From Bryum argenteum (taxonomy: Eukaryota; Streptophyta; Bryopsida; Bryales; Bryaceae): a stretch of 64,000 nt of DNA. Each line of letters starts with the position of its first letter. The first letter of the stretch is position 1. The notes under the pieces were generated by a model. It ran no database searches and was not told the origin of the DNA. It saw nothing but the letters and a program-made list of their open reading frames with translations. The position numbers and the translations under genes are program-made. Shown in pieces: positions 44,021 through 57,482 of the stretch. The DNA is taken from contig CM073326.1 in NCBI GenBank assembly GCA_037043015.1, positions 11,726,345 through 11,790,344 of the forward strand, in the 5' to 3' direction.

Positions 44021-44770
44021 CCCATGGAAAACCCTAACCCACCCTCTTTTTCACCCTCCTCGCCCTCGAACCAGCAGCACGCTGCGGCGCTAGCACTTTG
44101 CAACTTGGGAGAGCGCGATCGTGTTTGTTTTCGCCACACGAAGCGAGGTTCGGGCGACCGTTTTCCAGCAATTGCAGGTGGGCAACGCAGTTTGTACGGC
44201 GACGTGGTAGAAGGCAGAAGCGACTCCCGACAGATTTTGTACGAGTGTCGGCCGGAGCAGAGCGGACGAGTGACGCGCAGCAAGGGTTTTGGCGCATCCG
44301 ACTTTCGGCGGCCTAGGCGCGCAGAGATCGGTAGAACGAAGACAGCTCTCCGTTGCCGGCGAGCGGGGTATACAGCCGACTTACGGCAGCAGCCGCGGGA
44401 GAAAGTCGAGGCAGCGCCAACATCACGTGGCCGGCGCGTTCGTCTACGCCAGACCGACACACTACGGCCGGCAGCCACGGTTAGGGTTTCTGGCGCAGCA
44501 CTTAGCGGACGAGCGGGGTTGGGAGCACCCGACGATACCGTCCCGGCAGCCGCAGTCGACACGGGCGCAGCAGTTGCACGACGCCAGCAAGGGTTTTCAA
44601 AACCCTACCGACAGCCGACGTCGCCTCCTCGGGTCGGACGCACAGCAGCATCCCGGCCATCCGAAACCGACGTACGTAGCGCCGACAACCATCTCATTCC
44701 GGTAATCCAGCCGACTCTTTTTTCCTGTTTTTCGCTTCCGCCCACAGGCCGCGCGACTACCGACCTCAAA

Positions 44771-47700
44771 ATGCCGAAAGGGAAGTCGACAGCTCCTGAC
44801 GGCCGCGTGAACCGCCAGCTCCGACCAGAGAACCAGCCCGAACCGGTCCATACACACGATGGCCGGTATAAGGTCCTGTCGTACGTCCGCATGAAGAAGT
44901 TGGTGGAGTGGCGACAGTTTACGCAGAGCGAGCAGGCCGAGCTTGACTTCGTGACCACCCTCGGCTTGCTGCCCTACCTATCGCTGAACTGGGCGAAGCC
45001 GATGTCCGCCCCGCGCATGGAGTTGGTAGAGGAGTTTGTGAATGCAGCCGACATCCTTGGCAAGACAGGCATGACGGCACGAGTTCGGGGTCGGTTCGTC
45101 CGAATCGATGTCGAATTGATTCAGATGGTGCTGAAGGTACCGACCGAGTCGACACTGGAGCCCCTGGTCGAGGACGACCAGTCCGAGGACTACCAGAACT
45201 TGCTGCGGGCCTACCGAGTTCCAGAGGCGAAGTCGGACGAGGGCTACATCATCTCCAAGTGCCACCCGCGTTTTCAACCCCGGCTAAAAGGTATGGTCCT
45301 AGGCCTCACTTTCAAACGCATAACAACGTACGTCAGCAATAAGTCGTTTGCGGTCTATGCTACAGCCGAGACCCTAGCCGCTTCCGGCGACGGGTCGTGG
45401 GACTGGGCTCAGTGGGTGCTGGAATCGCTCATCGTCGATGTCACGGCAATCCAGCGCACGAACACTCTCCAGTGTCCGTCAGCCGAGGTACTCGACAAGG
45501 TCATAGGGGCCTTCTTCTCTTCCACCGAAGATGGCGCGACACCGCGAACCGACGCTGAACAGCAGACCGCAGACCGCCGACGTATGCAGGAGAATGTCGA
45601 CAACAATTTCACGGGCCCCAATTACTTACGAGCGAACGGCGGCTTGGGAGTCGATCCCGACACCCGACCCAAACAGGTCGACTCTGCCACACAGGAGGCA
45701 TCGACCTCCCAGCCACGCGACAGCACCCGACAGGAGGCAGTCGACCTAAATGTTCTACGCGAGGCAGCAGAACCTAGCACCGCAGCAGCCGTTGTCGACC
45801 TGTCGACCCTTTCCGATCCTCCGTCTGGGCAACCTTCAACGCGAAGGAGTCGCCGTCGTCGTGCGTTGGATGAGCCGACCCCCCGGAGAATGGAGACTCG
45901 ATCGACACCGGCGAAGAAGAGAGGACGCGGCCCTAAGGACACATTCGGCCAGGAAGTATCGGGCACTACTCACAACGGACTCCTCGGACGATGAGCTTCC
46001 GTTCACCCCAGGCGACAGCGATACCGTGCCGACACCCCAGAAACCTCATGGTACGTCGGCCTTGCCTACACCTTTGCAATCTCCAGGAGGAGTCACGGCT
46101 CCGATGGAAATCAGTCCACAGCGTGTCGACACCCGGGAACAGACCTTCCGATCACCCTCTGCTCTTTCCCCTCGGCCGACGTACGACCGTCCCATGTCGA
46201 CTGGACCCCCACAGGGTCGGTACGCCACCAATGTCGCAGGCTTCAGAGACAACATTGAAGCACTCCGACGCAGCTTAGCAGCAGCCGAGGCTTATGAGGT
46301 CGACCTCTCCCTATACCTCCAGGAGACGCTGACGCGACTGACAAGCATGCAACTCGAGCTCGACAACACCCAGCTGGAACGGCAGCGTCTCTCCGCCGAC
46401 CTCGTCGACCTTCGCTCACAGATCGACCCGACTTCCACGCAGTTACGGGAAACCCGCGAGCAAGTGCTCGACCTCCAGCGCCAGCTACAGGAGACTTTAG
46501 AGGCCAACCAGCGATTGGTTGCGACGAACCAGACCAACGCGGCCCTGCTGGACGAGAGCAGGACACAAAAACAGCAGGTCGACCGTGACTACACGACCCT
46601 GCGAAACGAGCACATTGTTCTGAAGGGGGAGTTCCTCAATGCAGATAAGCGCGCCTGAACCGCCATCACGATGTCGTAATTCGTGATAGCGATATTCCCC
46701 TTTAGTGTTCTTTTAAGTGTTAAGAACACTCTCAGAGGTGATATCCGGATTAATCGATCCGCGGGGATTCACTGAGCTCCAAAGTGACTAGGATAACCTT
46801 CCCAGGACAGTGCTTCTATCACTGTCCTGTCTTACTTCTCCTTTAACCAGGATGGTGCTGATCTCCTGGTTAGCAATTTCGCTTCTCTGTCCTGGTTTCC
46901 TTCCGGGGAGTTTAACTCCTCCTACCCTGGTCAACCAATATATCTCCAAAGTGGTTTAGTTTTACCTCGGTTTGTCCATCGAGGGTTCTCCTTAGTTTAG
47001 AGTCTTTGGATTTAGGGCACTTGACTTCCTCTCTCCTCGATTCTCTCACTACTCAACACAACACATAAACACACCCACAACGCTCTTTTCTCTTAGGTCG
47101 AATTCGCCCAGGGTTAGAGACTCGGCCCCCTTCAATACCAGGATTGTGCTTGATGCACAGTCACTATAAGGGTGCCAATGTTTCCCTGTTGGTATGGCTA
47201 CTCACACGTTAACCCGCACCAGGATAGAAGGTAGAAAGGGACAACTTTGGATCTGAGATCCCAGGATAGTAGGAGGACTAAGACCCACTCTCCGCAACAA
47301 GTGACCAACTTCCCCGCTAGACCACGTCCCCGGGAATATTAGGGAACCCCCTGTTCACCTAAAAAATCTTGACTCGTAGTGACGCCTAACTGCCAAAACT
47401 CCTTACCCTGGACACTAGTACAGATCTCGCCAATACTAACCTTCACTCCAGATCTTCAAGCAAACAATGCAAGGGCCTCAATTACACCACCACACACACA
47501 CAAAACACCAAGGAAGACGGTTTAGACTTAGAAAGACGGCCGCAACCCTAGATACTTCGAGAATGATGATGGTACAAAAAGAGACCCAAAGAATGAGAAC
47601 ATTCCTTGGCTAAGTACCTCCACGCTACTCCGGGTTCCATGCTCCAGATCCGCTTTTAGTGGATCACGGAATACCCGGACAGGATAAGGCCCACGTGGCC

Positions 47701-49515
47701 TCTCCTGGACCGCTTATCAGTCAGGCACACAAAAGCTAATACAAGTCCAAAACGGTGTGAACACACCCCTAAACTACTACTACATGCCTATCCCTTATCC
47801 TACGGCTAAATAGATCTAGCCCTGGTCAACTTGATGCGAGGTTGGTCCTCGAATCCAACTAAGGTAGGTGCTGTTTGCTTGGCCGCTACCCTGTCTTCAC
47901 TCCCCTGGTCCACTTGGACGAGGATGCTGGTAACCTCCGGTTCTCCTCGCTCCTCCAGATTGCTACCCGCACCTTCCTTCAGATCTGGTCCTCCCCTGGG
48001 TGTGATTCCCTCGGGTTCCACATCCAGGGGTTCCGTACCCCCGGAGAGGGCATCAACCTCATCCAGGATAACTTCCTCGGGAACCACTACGGGAGTCTCG
48101 GGTATCCTCATTAACCCTGACTCAGCTTCGTTTAGAGGTGGGTCGATGGTATCCGGGGCAGGCTCCTCAGTGGGTGGGTCCGTCAGTTCTCCTGGCGTGA
48201 CTCCCCCTTCTGCGACGACCTCCTCTCCTGGGGTGCCATCCTGCTATCCTGGCTCATCAGCCACCAGTACCTCGACTGATGGTAACTCCGGCTCGGGCTG
48301 GATCTCCTTGATGACCTCCTCTCCTGGTTGAGCTCCCCCCTCTACCTCTGCTCCAGCCTAACTGCTGGCAGCTCACGCACTTCCACTAGACGCGGATACA
48401 CTCCCCTGGCGCGCAATCTCCTGGCCTACCGACACCACACTCCGCGCTCGCTAGAATACAAACGACTCCGGCTGCAACACGACAAAACGCGGGGCAAGCA
48501 ACAGCGCGAGGGGGACGAGAAGGAGGCGGTGTAAGGGTTACGGCTTGAAAGGCCTGACAGGCCCGGGTAGGTCCGCCGCCAATTATCCCCAACCCGCGCT
48601 CGGCCAGGACACCGGCTAACCAGGGTTACCTTATCCGGGTTGACCTTCCCAACCGGTAACCTCCAGAATCATTTTAACTAGGGCTAACCAAATTTACTCA
48701 TCCCTACCCTTTCTATACTAAGGAAACCAAAAGAAAAGTTCCCTTTTATTCCTAATGCTCACAAAAATTCGAAAAATTTAAGCTAAATGCAGAAAACCAA
48801 AGAATTAGGAGTTTGACACACGAGACTACAGAAGCATACCGACCGTACCCACCAGCTGGTAGTCGAATCGGCTCGACACGACCGAATGTTGGCTCGTGTG
48901 CGCAGGTCAAAGCATGCTCTTCGCATTCAGCTGCGGGCTCGGATAAAGGACTTGCGACACACACTCGACATCCAGAATCGCCAATCGACCCGGTACGGTC
49001 GGCAGCTCGACGCAATTCAGAAGGCTTACCCGAAGGTCGTCATTCCGATCTTAGACGAGGACGAGGAGGACGAGGAAGCCCTTGACCCCCGGCTGTTGGA
49101 GAATTTGCCGACTGACAGTGATGAATACCTGTCCGAGGGACAGGTCACACCACCCGACAGCCCGACGTCGGGTGACGACACACAGGCCCCTCACACTCAG
49201 CCACGGGAGGACAAGGACAAGGATGACGGCCATGACACGGGTGGACAACAAGAGCAGCCCGACAGGGCTCAAGACGACAACCAGCCGGACCAGGTACCCG
49301 ACCAGTCGGGCAAGGACGAGCAGCCACCCAGCGCAGGTCACGACCAGCAGCACCACGCATCCGACACACCGGCACCGGTCGCTCAATCCACACGGACTAG
49401 ACTTCGCAGCAACCTCGAGGTTCCATTGCCTACCCTCACCGAAATGACGACTCTGCTTGCCGACCTAGGGAGGCAGTGGTCGACCCCCGAGCCGCCACGA
49501 CTTGGGCGCCCGTAG
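44771..49515 (+). pseudogene. Second ORF of the Gypsy-like element (plant-transposon-type protein plus coiled coil)
   Basis: ATG 44771 (MPKGKSTAPDGRVNRQL). Residues about 60-160 (LDFVTTLGLLPYLSLNWAKP; FVNAADILGKTGMTARVRGR; FVRIDVELIQMVLKVP) resemble the putative plant transposon/retrotransposon domain found beside plant Gypsy elements. The frame shifts near 45950 into SSDDELPFTPGDSDTVP and a long coiled coil (LYLQETLTRLTSMQLELDN), reaching TGA 46656-46658. After the family B insertion (46672-48818 plus TSD) the same frame continues as RLQKHTDRTHQLVVES and MLARVRRSKHALRIQLRAR to TAG 49515, acidic and P-rich at the end. Breaks are one shift, one TGA and one insertion. Confidence 0.5.
46672..48818 (-). 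mobile_element. Family B element, internally deleted, TSD CACGA
   Basis: 2147 bp, ends TGTCGTAATTC and GAGTTTGACA on the plus strand, flanked by CACGA (46667-46671; 48819-48823). It matches 56349-61379 at both sides; about 2.7 kb corresponding to roughly 58190-60905 is missing, removing the capsid-like and coiled-coil ORFs. The junction is near 48355. A remnant of the acidic third ORF stays open at 47806-48111 (minus). Confidence 0.85.
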
Positions 49516-50035
49516 TTCACGGAAGAGGAGTTTCCCTCCTTCCGTTTGACCACCACCGGTGCATGGGCGGAGTCATCACCTCCAAGCCGCACTACTTCAC
49601 TCGACTTCCAGACAGTCGACCTCCAGACACCACCTCCGTTAGACGAACCGGAGGCCCAGAGGAAGCGACCCTCGTACCCGACATCACCGCTGGCTTCTCC
49701 CAGGGTCGAGCCGTGGCACCCGACAGGCAGCCTCCCACGTTCCCCTTCTGCTGTTGTCCTTCCGCTGCAGGAGTCGACTGTTTTGAACCGGGCTCCACTT
49801 CGTCCAGCGACGCACTCAGCATTCCTGAAGGCTCCGCCATCATCACCAACGACGACCGCACAGAAGGCCCGTGACGAGCCCACACCGCTGGACAGCCCCC
49901 ATTGGATATCTCCACATTGTCCGAGCAGCCACATCGACGTCTTGTCCGTTCTCTTTACGGCCCGACCTCTACCGATCGACCCCCAGTTTAGGCTACAAGT
50001 CCACAGGGGCGTCCTTGGCTTAAAGGGAGGGGCAA
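49516..50035 (+). other. 3' region of the Gypsy-like element
   Basis: P/S/T-rich frames overlap here, none clearly a gene. A polypurine tract AAAGGGAGGGG precedes the LTR at about 50022-50032, the expected plus-strand primer. Confidence 0.5.
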
Positions 50036-50624
50036 TGTTAAGAGAATATTTGTAGTATATTCTTTAGGCTATTTTTAGTCTAGTCTATACCCGGCAGTTA
50101 TAGACCGGTAGTCGATACCCGGTAGACGTCAGTAGGTCGGATGTCTAGTTGGCAGTTTTTGGAGTCCCTGACTCAGTTTAGACATCCGACGTGTTACTGA
50201 CTAGTCAGCCAGGTCGGTTGACCTATTATGATCAGCTGGATCTGACAGCCAGTCAGACCCAGCCGACTATATGTATCACTCTCCACTTCGTGAGAGTTGT
50301 TGCTTGCTAATCTACCCTTTTGCCAGTAAGCTCAGAGTTCCGTCTAGTCTTATCTTTTGTTCTTTCGTGTTGTATATGTGTATAGACTAGCCGACCTTTA
50401 CGTGTCTGATCTCTGAATTGTTTGCTTGCATCTCTAGTTGCTTACTTGCTATTGACTGGAAGAGCCGACGTAGAACTGTCGGTTCACCTCTAGTCACCTA
50501 CTAGTCGGGTAGACTAAGTTGTTATACTCTTTGCGAAACACTGTTCCAGAGTACCGACGTGTTTGTGACTAGTAGCGCAATTAGTTTATTCGTATTAGGG
50601 ATTTTCTGTAAAACTCCCTTAACA
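50036..50624 (+). repeat. 3' LTR of the Gypsy-like element, 589 bp
   Basis: Starts TGTTAAGAGAATATT and ends ACTCCCTTAACA, so the termini form TGTTAAG/CTTAACA. It follows a polypurine tract directly. A TATA-like TATATG (about 50269) lies within. The partner 5' LTR is not in the window, so the pair and the TSD cannot be checked. Confidence 0.75.
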
Positions 50625-50856
50625 GCATCTATTAACAATTGACTACCTGCCGAGCACATCAGCGGTTCCCTCCTTGTCCTATTCAAAAATAGATTAATAA
50701 ACGAATCTGCTAATTCAGTAGCGACGACTTTGGCCTTGAAAGAGCGGCGCCTCTAGCGTACACAGAGATCCGTCTCCAAAAACGACAGGAGGGAGCTTCA
50801 TCGGCGAGGAGGGCCTGCGCCGAAATGCTGCTACCCGCGGCGTTATCGATCAGAGC

Positions 50857-51026
50857 CTGCAGTACCCGGCAGCTCGCCGGCGGTACCTGGCAGCTTGCCG
50901 GTGGTACCCGGCAGCTTGCCGGCGGTACCCGGCAGCTCGCCGGCGGTACCCGGCAGCTCGCCCGCGGTAACCGGGCTGCTCGCCGGTACCCGGCAGCTCG
51001 CCGGTACCCCGGCAACTAGCCGGTTC
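50857..51026. repeat. 21-bp minisatellite (GGTACCCGGCAGCTCGCCGG)
   Basis: Seven to eight copies of a 21-bp unit, including KpnI-type GGTACC, with slight variation and a decayed right end. Both strands give open frames (AGGTRQL / PASCRVP repeats) only because the unit is a multiple of three. Confidence 0.9.
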
Positions 51027-51447
51027 CTGACGTTATATACCCCGCTGCAGTTCCTTCTCTGGTCCCTTACTAGACCCGTCCCCGCTGATACCCGTCCCTT
51101 TCTAAACTCGACCCTTACCCGCTCCTTCCAATACAATAACCGGACCCCCCTACGTTACTAGGTCCCACCCTGGTCCTTCTTAGCTCCTAATACATTCATA
51201 ATTTAATTTATATTTACATTTGTTAATTCTGCTCATTAACTTTTTTCATGAACTTCTACATCATCTTCAAAAGTCACATATTCCGGAAGTACGAACTTGA
51301 TACCCATGTTTACGATATTGAGACCCGCAAGTAGAAGATTGGGGCCACAACAAGAAACGCTGTGTGCACTATAAAATCATTAATAAATATAATCATCCCT
51401 ATGGGATCCATATATATCATGGAACTGTCTACTGTCATAAGTTCAAG
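51027..51447. other. No gene; presumed left flank or 5' part of MULE copy 2
   Basis: AT-rich from about 51180. The left inverted repeat expected for MULE copy 2 was not found here or elsewhere to the left. Confidence 0.35.
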
Positions 51448-52185
51448 CTACTTCATATTGAAGAAAGAACTTTCGTTCATTGTGTACTTAATCAACCCTA
51501 AGTCCTCCCAGTAAACCAAGAAGTAGGGTTTCTCGTGTACCTCCTCCTCTAATTCTTCGGGGCTTGTGTCAACTTCATCCGGTACATCATTGTCTGTTTC
51601 CTGATGTAAAGTGACTTCCGCTGTGTCCCCCAAATCAGTGACTCTTTTCTCCTCAAACTTTGTTGTTTTGTCTCTTGATCGATCGTCTTTATCTTCCAAT
51701 CCTCTGCGATCCTGAAGTCAACACATGATGATATTAATCCCTACTCGTAATCGGAAATAGTATACCTTTTATAAATAACAACTTATTAGTAACATATACT
51801 TCTTCGTTACCTCATGTGTAGAGTCTACACCTCCATCGTCATCCCCATCCGCACAAACTGTCTCGCTCGACGTCCTGAATTGCCCTCTACTCCCTTCCTC
51901 CTCCTCTTCTTCAGCTTCGTCAGTCCCGACACTCTCCAGGACACTTTCGAGGTTGAGTGAACGCATTTTGATAGTCCGCCTGAATGGTGGTAGCACATCA
52001 TCGTCAATCAAGATATCGTACCCATCTGGCTCCCGATCATCGCCACTTGAGCTTCTCCCATCGCGCCTCCGCAAAGCGCTACGCCTTTGTGCTTTAGAAT
52101 TAGTGAACTTCGTTCCACCCCTCCGCTTCTTCTTTCTGTGACCTACCTCCTTTCCTCTCTCACTACCGCTAGCGATTTCGTCCAT
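51448..52185 (-). CDS. Small basic/acidic protein of MULE copy 2 (RRGGTKF family)
   Basis: Exon 1 52185-51811 (125 codons, donor GAG-GTAACG), exon 2 51711-51448 after GACTTCAG. The start at 52185 (MDEIASGSERGKEVGHRKKK) is chosen because it aligns position for position with copy 1 (12825). The basic block HRKKKRRGGTKF is followed by AQRRSALRRRDG, then acidic tracts (EAEEEEEEGSRG). Exon 2 is charged and ends with PYFLVYWEDLGLIKYTMNES. Total about 212 residues. No known domain. Divergent to the transposase. Intact as read, unlike its partner. Confidence 0.6.
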
Positions 52186-52736
52186 GTTGCTTGCAGCTAG
52201 ATAACTTTTCACACGTTCTACTAAACGAGTCTAAGTGTTCTCGCTGAAAATGAAGAGGTTGAACTATGATTTTCAACTCCATTATATAAGTTCCCCCATG
52301 CGGCTCAAAAACCCTAATCAACCAACGCGTCTTCCCATACATCTCGCTCTCGCCGTGTCTGACAATCCAAAATAAGCTAACTTTTGAACGCATCTATTAT
52401 CCAACTAGATCTCTGACAATGACTGCCGCTATCACTTTTTCTTCTGTACCTACTTATTTTATGGGCAGACCTCATATGTTTAATCTTGCCTACTTAATGC
52501 TATTCTGTCAATCTAGATATTTTAAGTATCATAAGTAATGTGCTTTCAAATGATCTTGCTTACAATGAAGAGTATCGAGTACCTGTACGTTTTATTATAA
52601 GCAATAACCTTTATTAAGTACTCAATACGTCTGCAAACACCCTACACCAATTTCTCGTATTTGAACATTCGAAACTCAACTCGGACTCTCTTTCTCTGCA
52701 AACTTGTTGATTTTGTCTTCCTCGCTTCCGTCTACC
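52186..52736. promoter_or_regulatory. Divergent promoter region, MULE copy 2
   Basis: 551 bp between start codons of the small gene and the transposase, comparable to 597 bp in copy 1. No individual element assigned. Confidence 0.4.
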
Positions 52737-55700
52737 ATGGCATCCTCTGCTCCCTTGCCTCTCACTGGAGACGTCATTGCCATTAGGTCTGAAGACTTAA
52801 GTCCCCCAATCTGCATTCCTCCGGGGGTAGATGGTGTGGCTGAAGTCACTCCCTCTTGGCTAGCAATTCGATTCGGGTTTGATGAGTCCTCTCTCTGGTT
52901 AGAGAAACATGTATTAGATCCAAACACTAATCTTGTCCAGTACTCCGTCCTAGTCGAACCTGTCGATTTAGAGAGTAATTGCAAAATGTATAAGCTTTGG
53001 CATGGACAGTATCGGTTGTTCGGATTGACAGAGTCCGTAATGAACGCTTCCACTGTCCTCCTCACTCCTCGTAGTTCTTCTACTATCTCCACAGTTGTTC
53101 CAGTTCTTGCTCGTGTCAAGGTTGAACCGGGACTCGAAGTCCGAATTGATATTTTTTATTCATCCGACGAGGAAAGGATATCGTCCATCCCGTCCCGTCG
53201 ACTATCATCGAATCTGTCTCCCCCCTCGTCTCGTTCTCAACACAATCTCAGAACCACCCCTACTTCTCTTCCTGACTCCAAAGTTGTACAACCCAAAAAC
53301 ATTCTTTCCTCGCTCCGTAGACTAGGTAGTATGTCTCGCAACAAAACTATACTCAAAAAAATTGATTTCCATTCCATTCGTACTCACAGCGTCTCTTTCC
53401 TGCCTCCCACTTTCAACGGTGATGTCCTGTACATTCTCCCTCCAGTTCGACCAACTACTACTGTCAGGGTAGCCAAATCTATGGAAGGCATGGACAAGAG
53501 ATACGACGGTCATGTGTGGACCAGGACAATGACTACTAACATCAGCAACAACCTCGGGTTGTCTTTCCGCTACTCTAACTGTGTAGGGCATCTTCAATGC
53601 CACAATGACAAGTGTGGCTTCTTGCTACGACCTGACCGCAGAGCACAAGTGAATGAAGTGGAGTTCGAGGGCTTTACCAAGGACTCCTTCTTTGTCGGCC
53701 ACGCGCCTCCTCCTTCTTCAACACTGGTCTGTAAGATTTGCAAAGAACCTCCCGTTTGTGTTGCTATATGTCCTTCTAAAATATTCTATGTATTCGGAGA
53801 GGAGAGTCAAGAGAGGGCGTGTGTGCATATCGGTACGCACGAACATCCTGTCAAGGTCGGAGACTACAGATGTGCACGTAAAAAAATTGATGAGTTAATA
53901 GAGGAGCACGTAGAACGTAATCCACAAACTACCACGTCCAAAATAGTCATGGAGGCAAGCAAGGGTCACTTACTCGGAAACTTACTTCTCCGTGAAGAAG
54001 GTGACCCTATAACCTCCAAGTTCACCCTCCAGGAGCTAGAACCTATCTTTGAGCAGTGTAAAGAGCTGAACTCCCCGAGCGTCAGGAATCGTATTACCAC
54101 GTTTAAACACTTGCGCAGATACGGTGTTCTTGATGGGATCACCAAGCTTCGAGGCCTCAGCAACTGGGCTTACATTCAGCGTAACCAGTTCCCGGGCCAA
54201 GGAGATGAAAGTGACAAAGTTTTCATTTTCAAGATGTCGGAGGTCGGGCCAGGAAGCGGTGTAGACCTTGTTCGTCATATGCAGCCCCAAGGCGACTTAT
54301 CCCACGCGTGGATCATGTTCGACCATGTCAAACGTGTCAAGAACTGGACGACCATGGCGTGCCACGTTTATGACTCAAAAATCTGCCGCATTTTAACTAT
54401 TGCATGCTGTGATTTCCAGTCTGAAGACGGAGAAGCTCAAATCGTCTTCTGGAAGAACCTAAACCACGTCATGGGTAGGAACGGAGTGGAAGCGCCGCAG
54501 TTTCAAGGGTTCATGGCCGATAGTGCGCAAGCCAACTGGAACGCTGTGCGGATCATTTACGGCTCCGGAGACCCTAAAGTGCCAATGGAAGGCCGCGAAC
54601 GGACCTGCTACTTCCATTGGACGCAATCCCTAGAGAAACACACGAAACAATATATCGTGCACGAGCTGCAGGATCAACATCGACATCTTTGTAAGCAATA
54701 CAAAGATGCACGCACTATGGCTGAGGCGGAGATAAGATACTGGGCGATCCGAGCATGGTGGGCGTCGGCGCAGGCCTCCTCCGAAGTTGGATTAGGTCAC
54801 CTCGAACACTGGCTTGCATTCTGGCATTTCCGATATAGGCAATGGGGTGGCTTCATGGAATTGGTGAGGTCGCTGTCACTGTAGCAAGTATGTAAACGTG
54901 CATTTATGTTTGGTAAATCCGTAAAATTATTTAATTTTTTATTATCTAATTTCCTGATTTTATCAAATTTTACTTTAACAATTATTTAAAGTTTTTTTGA
55001 ACAAATATCTATTTTTAGATCAGTCTTGCGGTGCAGCAAGTCTAACCCACTCTAGATATCGTGATCAACTCCTTGTGTTATTAAGTCAAATGACTTTGCA
55101 CATTGCAGGAAAATAAATATTCTGCAGATGAGTTGGCGGAGATGCCTTCATGCAACCTTGCGGAATCTATCCATAACAAATGGTTGCAAGCGTCCGGGAA
55201 CAAGGGTGGAGACTTGTACGTTGCAGCTGTAGATGATTACGTTCTTGCTTTCCTCCAAGTTGTGGGTTACCACGACTTCAACGGAGGTGGCAAGGGTGGT
55301 AGTGGACCAACATCCGAAGAACTATTACTTCGTGTTGCCCATAAAGCTCAACAAACCGGCGATCCATCAGGCCTCACGAAGGCAATTTCTGACTATCCAG
55401 GAGCTGAAAAGATTTGTACCCGCGACGCCCACCTTGAGGGGGCCGAGGTGTTCGGCTCCAAGAAACGTAAGGCTGATGTTCCGATTGGAGCTGATGATGA
55501 AACGCACAGACCTGACACCGTGAGCTACTCACGTCCTCGAATTGGGAGAAGGGTTACCCGAGCTTGTGTTGAAAATCTGAGTACTATCCATAAAGAGGAT
55601 GAAGTTGAGGAGCCACCGACAATACCATCCGCTTTTGCTGGACCTAGTATTGAGCGGGTGACCGCTGTTCAGGAGACCAAAGTAGACGAGAGGCTGTGGC

Positions 55701-57482
55701 ACATTGCCCGTTTGAGGGAGAATTCTGCCAAGGCTTGTTGGGGTATCATGCGAAAGAGTAAAAAAAGATGTGACTCACGAATTATTTAGAAGGAGAAGGC
55801 GACCGCAGCTCCAACTTACACTGGAGTATGGCAACGCCCTCAAGAGGGGCCAAGAAAAATTGATCAGTTCTTTTTTTGTGCGGATGATATTGATAGGTGT
55901 GTGAAGGGTCATCGTCGCAAGTGGATTGAGCCATTCTCTCTAAGCGAGGATAGACCCCCTATCCCTTCAATATGGCCTGTTAAGATAGGGACTAACCTTA
56001 CACGTGATGAGATGGAGGCGTTAGAGAATGCGGGCTTCCAACTACCCCAAAAAGTACAGCTTCCTAAAAACCGCACATTCAATAATGCTGCCCCACCCAG
56101 AGCCTTGTCCCATATTCCAGTCCCGGAGAAGCCGGACGTGTTCCCTAGGTCAAGAAGATCGAAGAACATGAAACGCATTCCAGCTATGACTTCAAAGCAC
56201 ATGAAGAATATTGAGTCTGCCACCTCAATGCAGGCCCAAATTCTAAAGGTGACCATGATCCCGCAACCCGGATTTGGATGTATCGTAGACTTGGAGTCGG
56301 ATTCGGATGCAGTTTATAGACTTTCAATTAGTAAATTCCCGGATTACTTGTCGTAATTCGTGATAGCGATATTCCCCTTTAGTGTTCTTTTAAGTGTTAA
56401 GAACACTCTCAGAAGTGATATCCGGATTAATCGATCCGCGGGGATTCACTGAGCTCCAAAGTGACTAGGGTAACCTTCTCAGGACAGTGCTTCTATCACT
56501 GTCCTGTCTTACTTCTCCTTCGACCAGGATGATGCTGATCTCCTGGTTAGCAATTCTGCTTCTCCTGTCCTGGTTTCCTTCCAGGGGAGTTTGACTCCTC
56601 CTACCCTGGTCCACCAGTATATCTCCAAGTTGGTTTAGTTTTACCTCAGTTTGTCCATCAGAGGGTTCCCCCTTAGTTTAAAGTGCTGGATTTAGGGCAC
56701 TTGGCTTCCTCTCTCCTCAAATCTCTCACTACTCAACACAACACACAAACCCCACAACGCTCTTTTCTCTTGGTTTGACTTCGCCCAGGGTTAGACTCGG
56801 CCCCCTTCAATACCAGGGTTGTTAATCCCGGTACAGGTCACTATAAGGGTGCCAATGTTCCCCTGCTGGTATGGCTACTCACACGTTAAGTCCCAAACCA
56901 GGATAGAAGGTAGAAAGGGACAACTTTGGATACAGATCCAGGATAGTAGGAGGACTAAGACCCACTCTCCGCAACAGTGACCAACTTCCCCGCGCTAGAC
57001 CACTGTCCCCGGGGAATATTAGGGAACCCATGTTCACCTAAAGTACTGACTCGTAGTGACGCCTAACTGCCAAAACTTCTTACCCTGGACACTAGTACAG
57101 ATCTCACCAACACTAACCTTCACTCCAGATCTTCAAGCCAACAATGCAAGGGACTCAATTACACCACCACACACACACAAAACATCAAGGAGGACGGTTT
57201 AGACTTAGAAAGGCGGCTGCAATCCTAGATACTTCGAGAATGATGTTGATACAAAAAGAGACCCAAAGAATGAGAACATTCCTTGGCTAAGTACCTCCAC
57301 GCTACTCCGGGTTCCATGCTCTAGATCCGCTTTTAGTGGATCACGGAATACCCGGACAGGATAAGGCCCACGTGGCCTCTCCTGGACCGCTTATCAGTCA
57401 GGCACACAAAAGCTAATACAAGTCCAAAACGGTGTGAACACACCTCTATACTACTACTACATGCCTATCCCTTATCCTACGG

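Larger units (their letters stand above)
39521..50624 (+). mobile_element. 3' part of a Ty3/Gypsy-like retrotransposon, split by two insertions
   Basis: Pieces at about 39521-39584, 43218-46671 and 48824-50624 form one element once the two inserted elements and their TSDs are removed. Joining at CCTAG restores an integrase segment ending PLVYGLTPLMPTKYV. It continues to DLDKLDETRHTAEVQQG and a C-terminal integrase core. A second ORF follows, then a polypurine tract (about 50021-50033) and an LTR (50036-50624). Protease, reverse transcriptase and the 5' LTR are absent from the window, so the element is 5'-truncated or rearranged. The left border is approximate. Confidence 0.7.

Noticed and set aside
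43909..44562. Minus-strand 217-codon ORF
   Set aside because: Antisense to the Gypsy-like region, arginine/proline rich from GC bias; no domain.
46672..48818. Ordinary LTR retrotransposon with two LTRs
   Set aside because: The termini are not copies of each other and the 5.0-kb relative has no LTR pair either.
50710..51161. ORFs across the GGTACC minisatellite
   Set aside because: Open on both strands because the 21-bp unit is a multiple of three.
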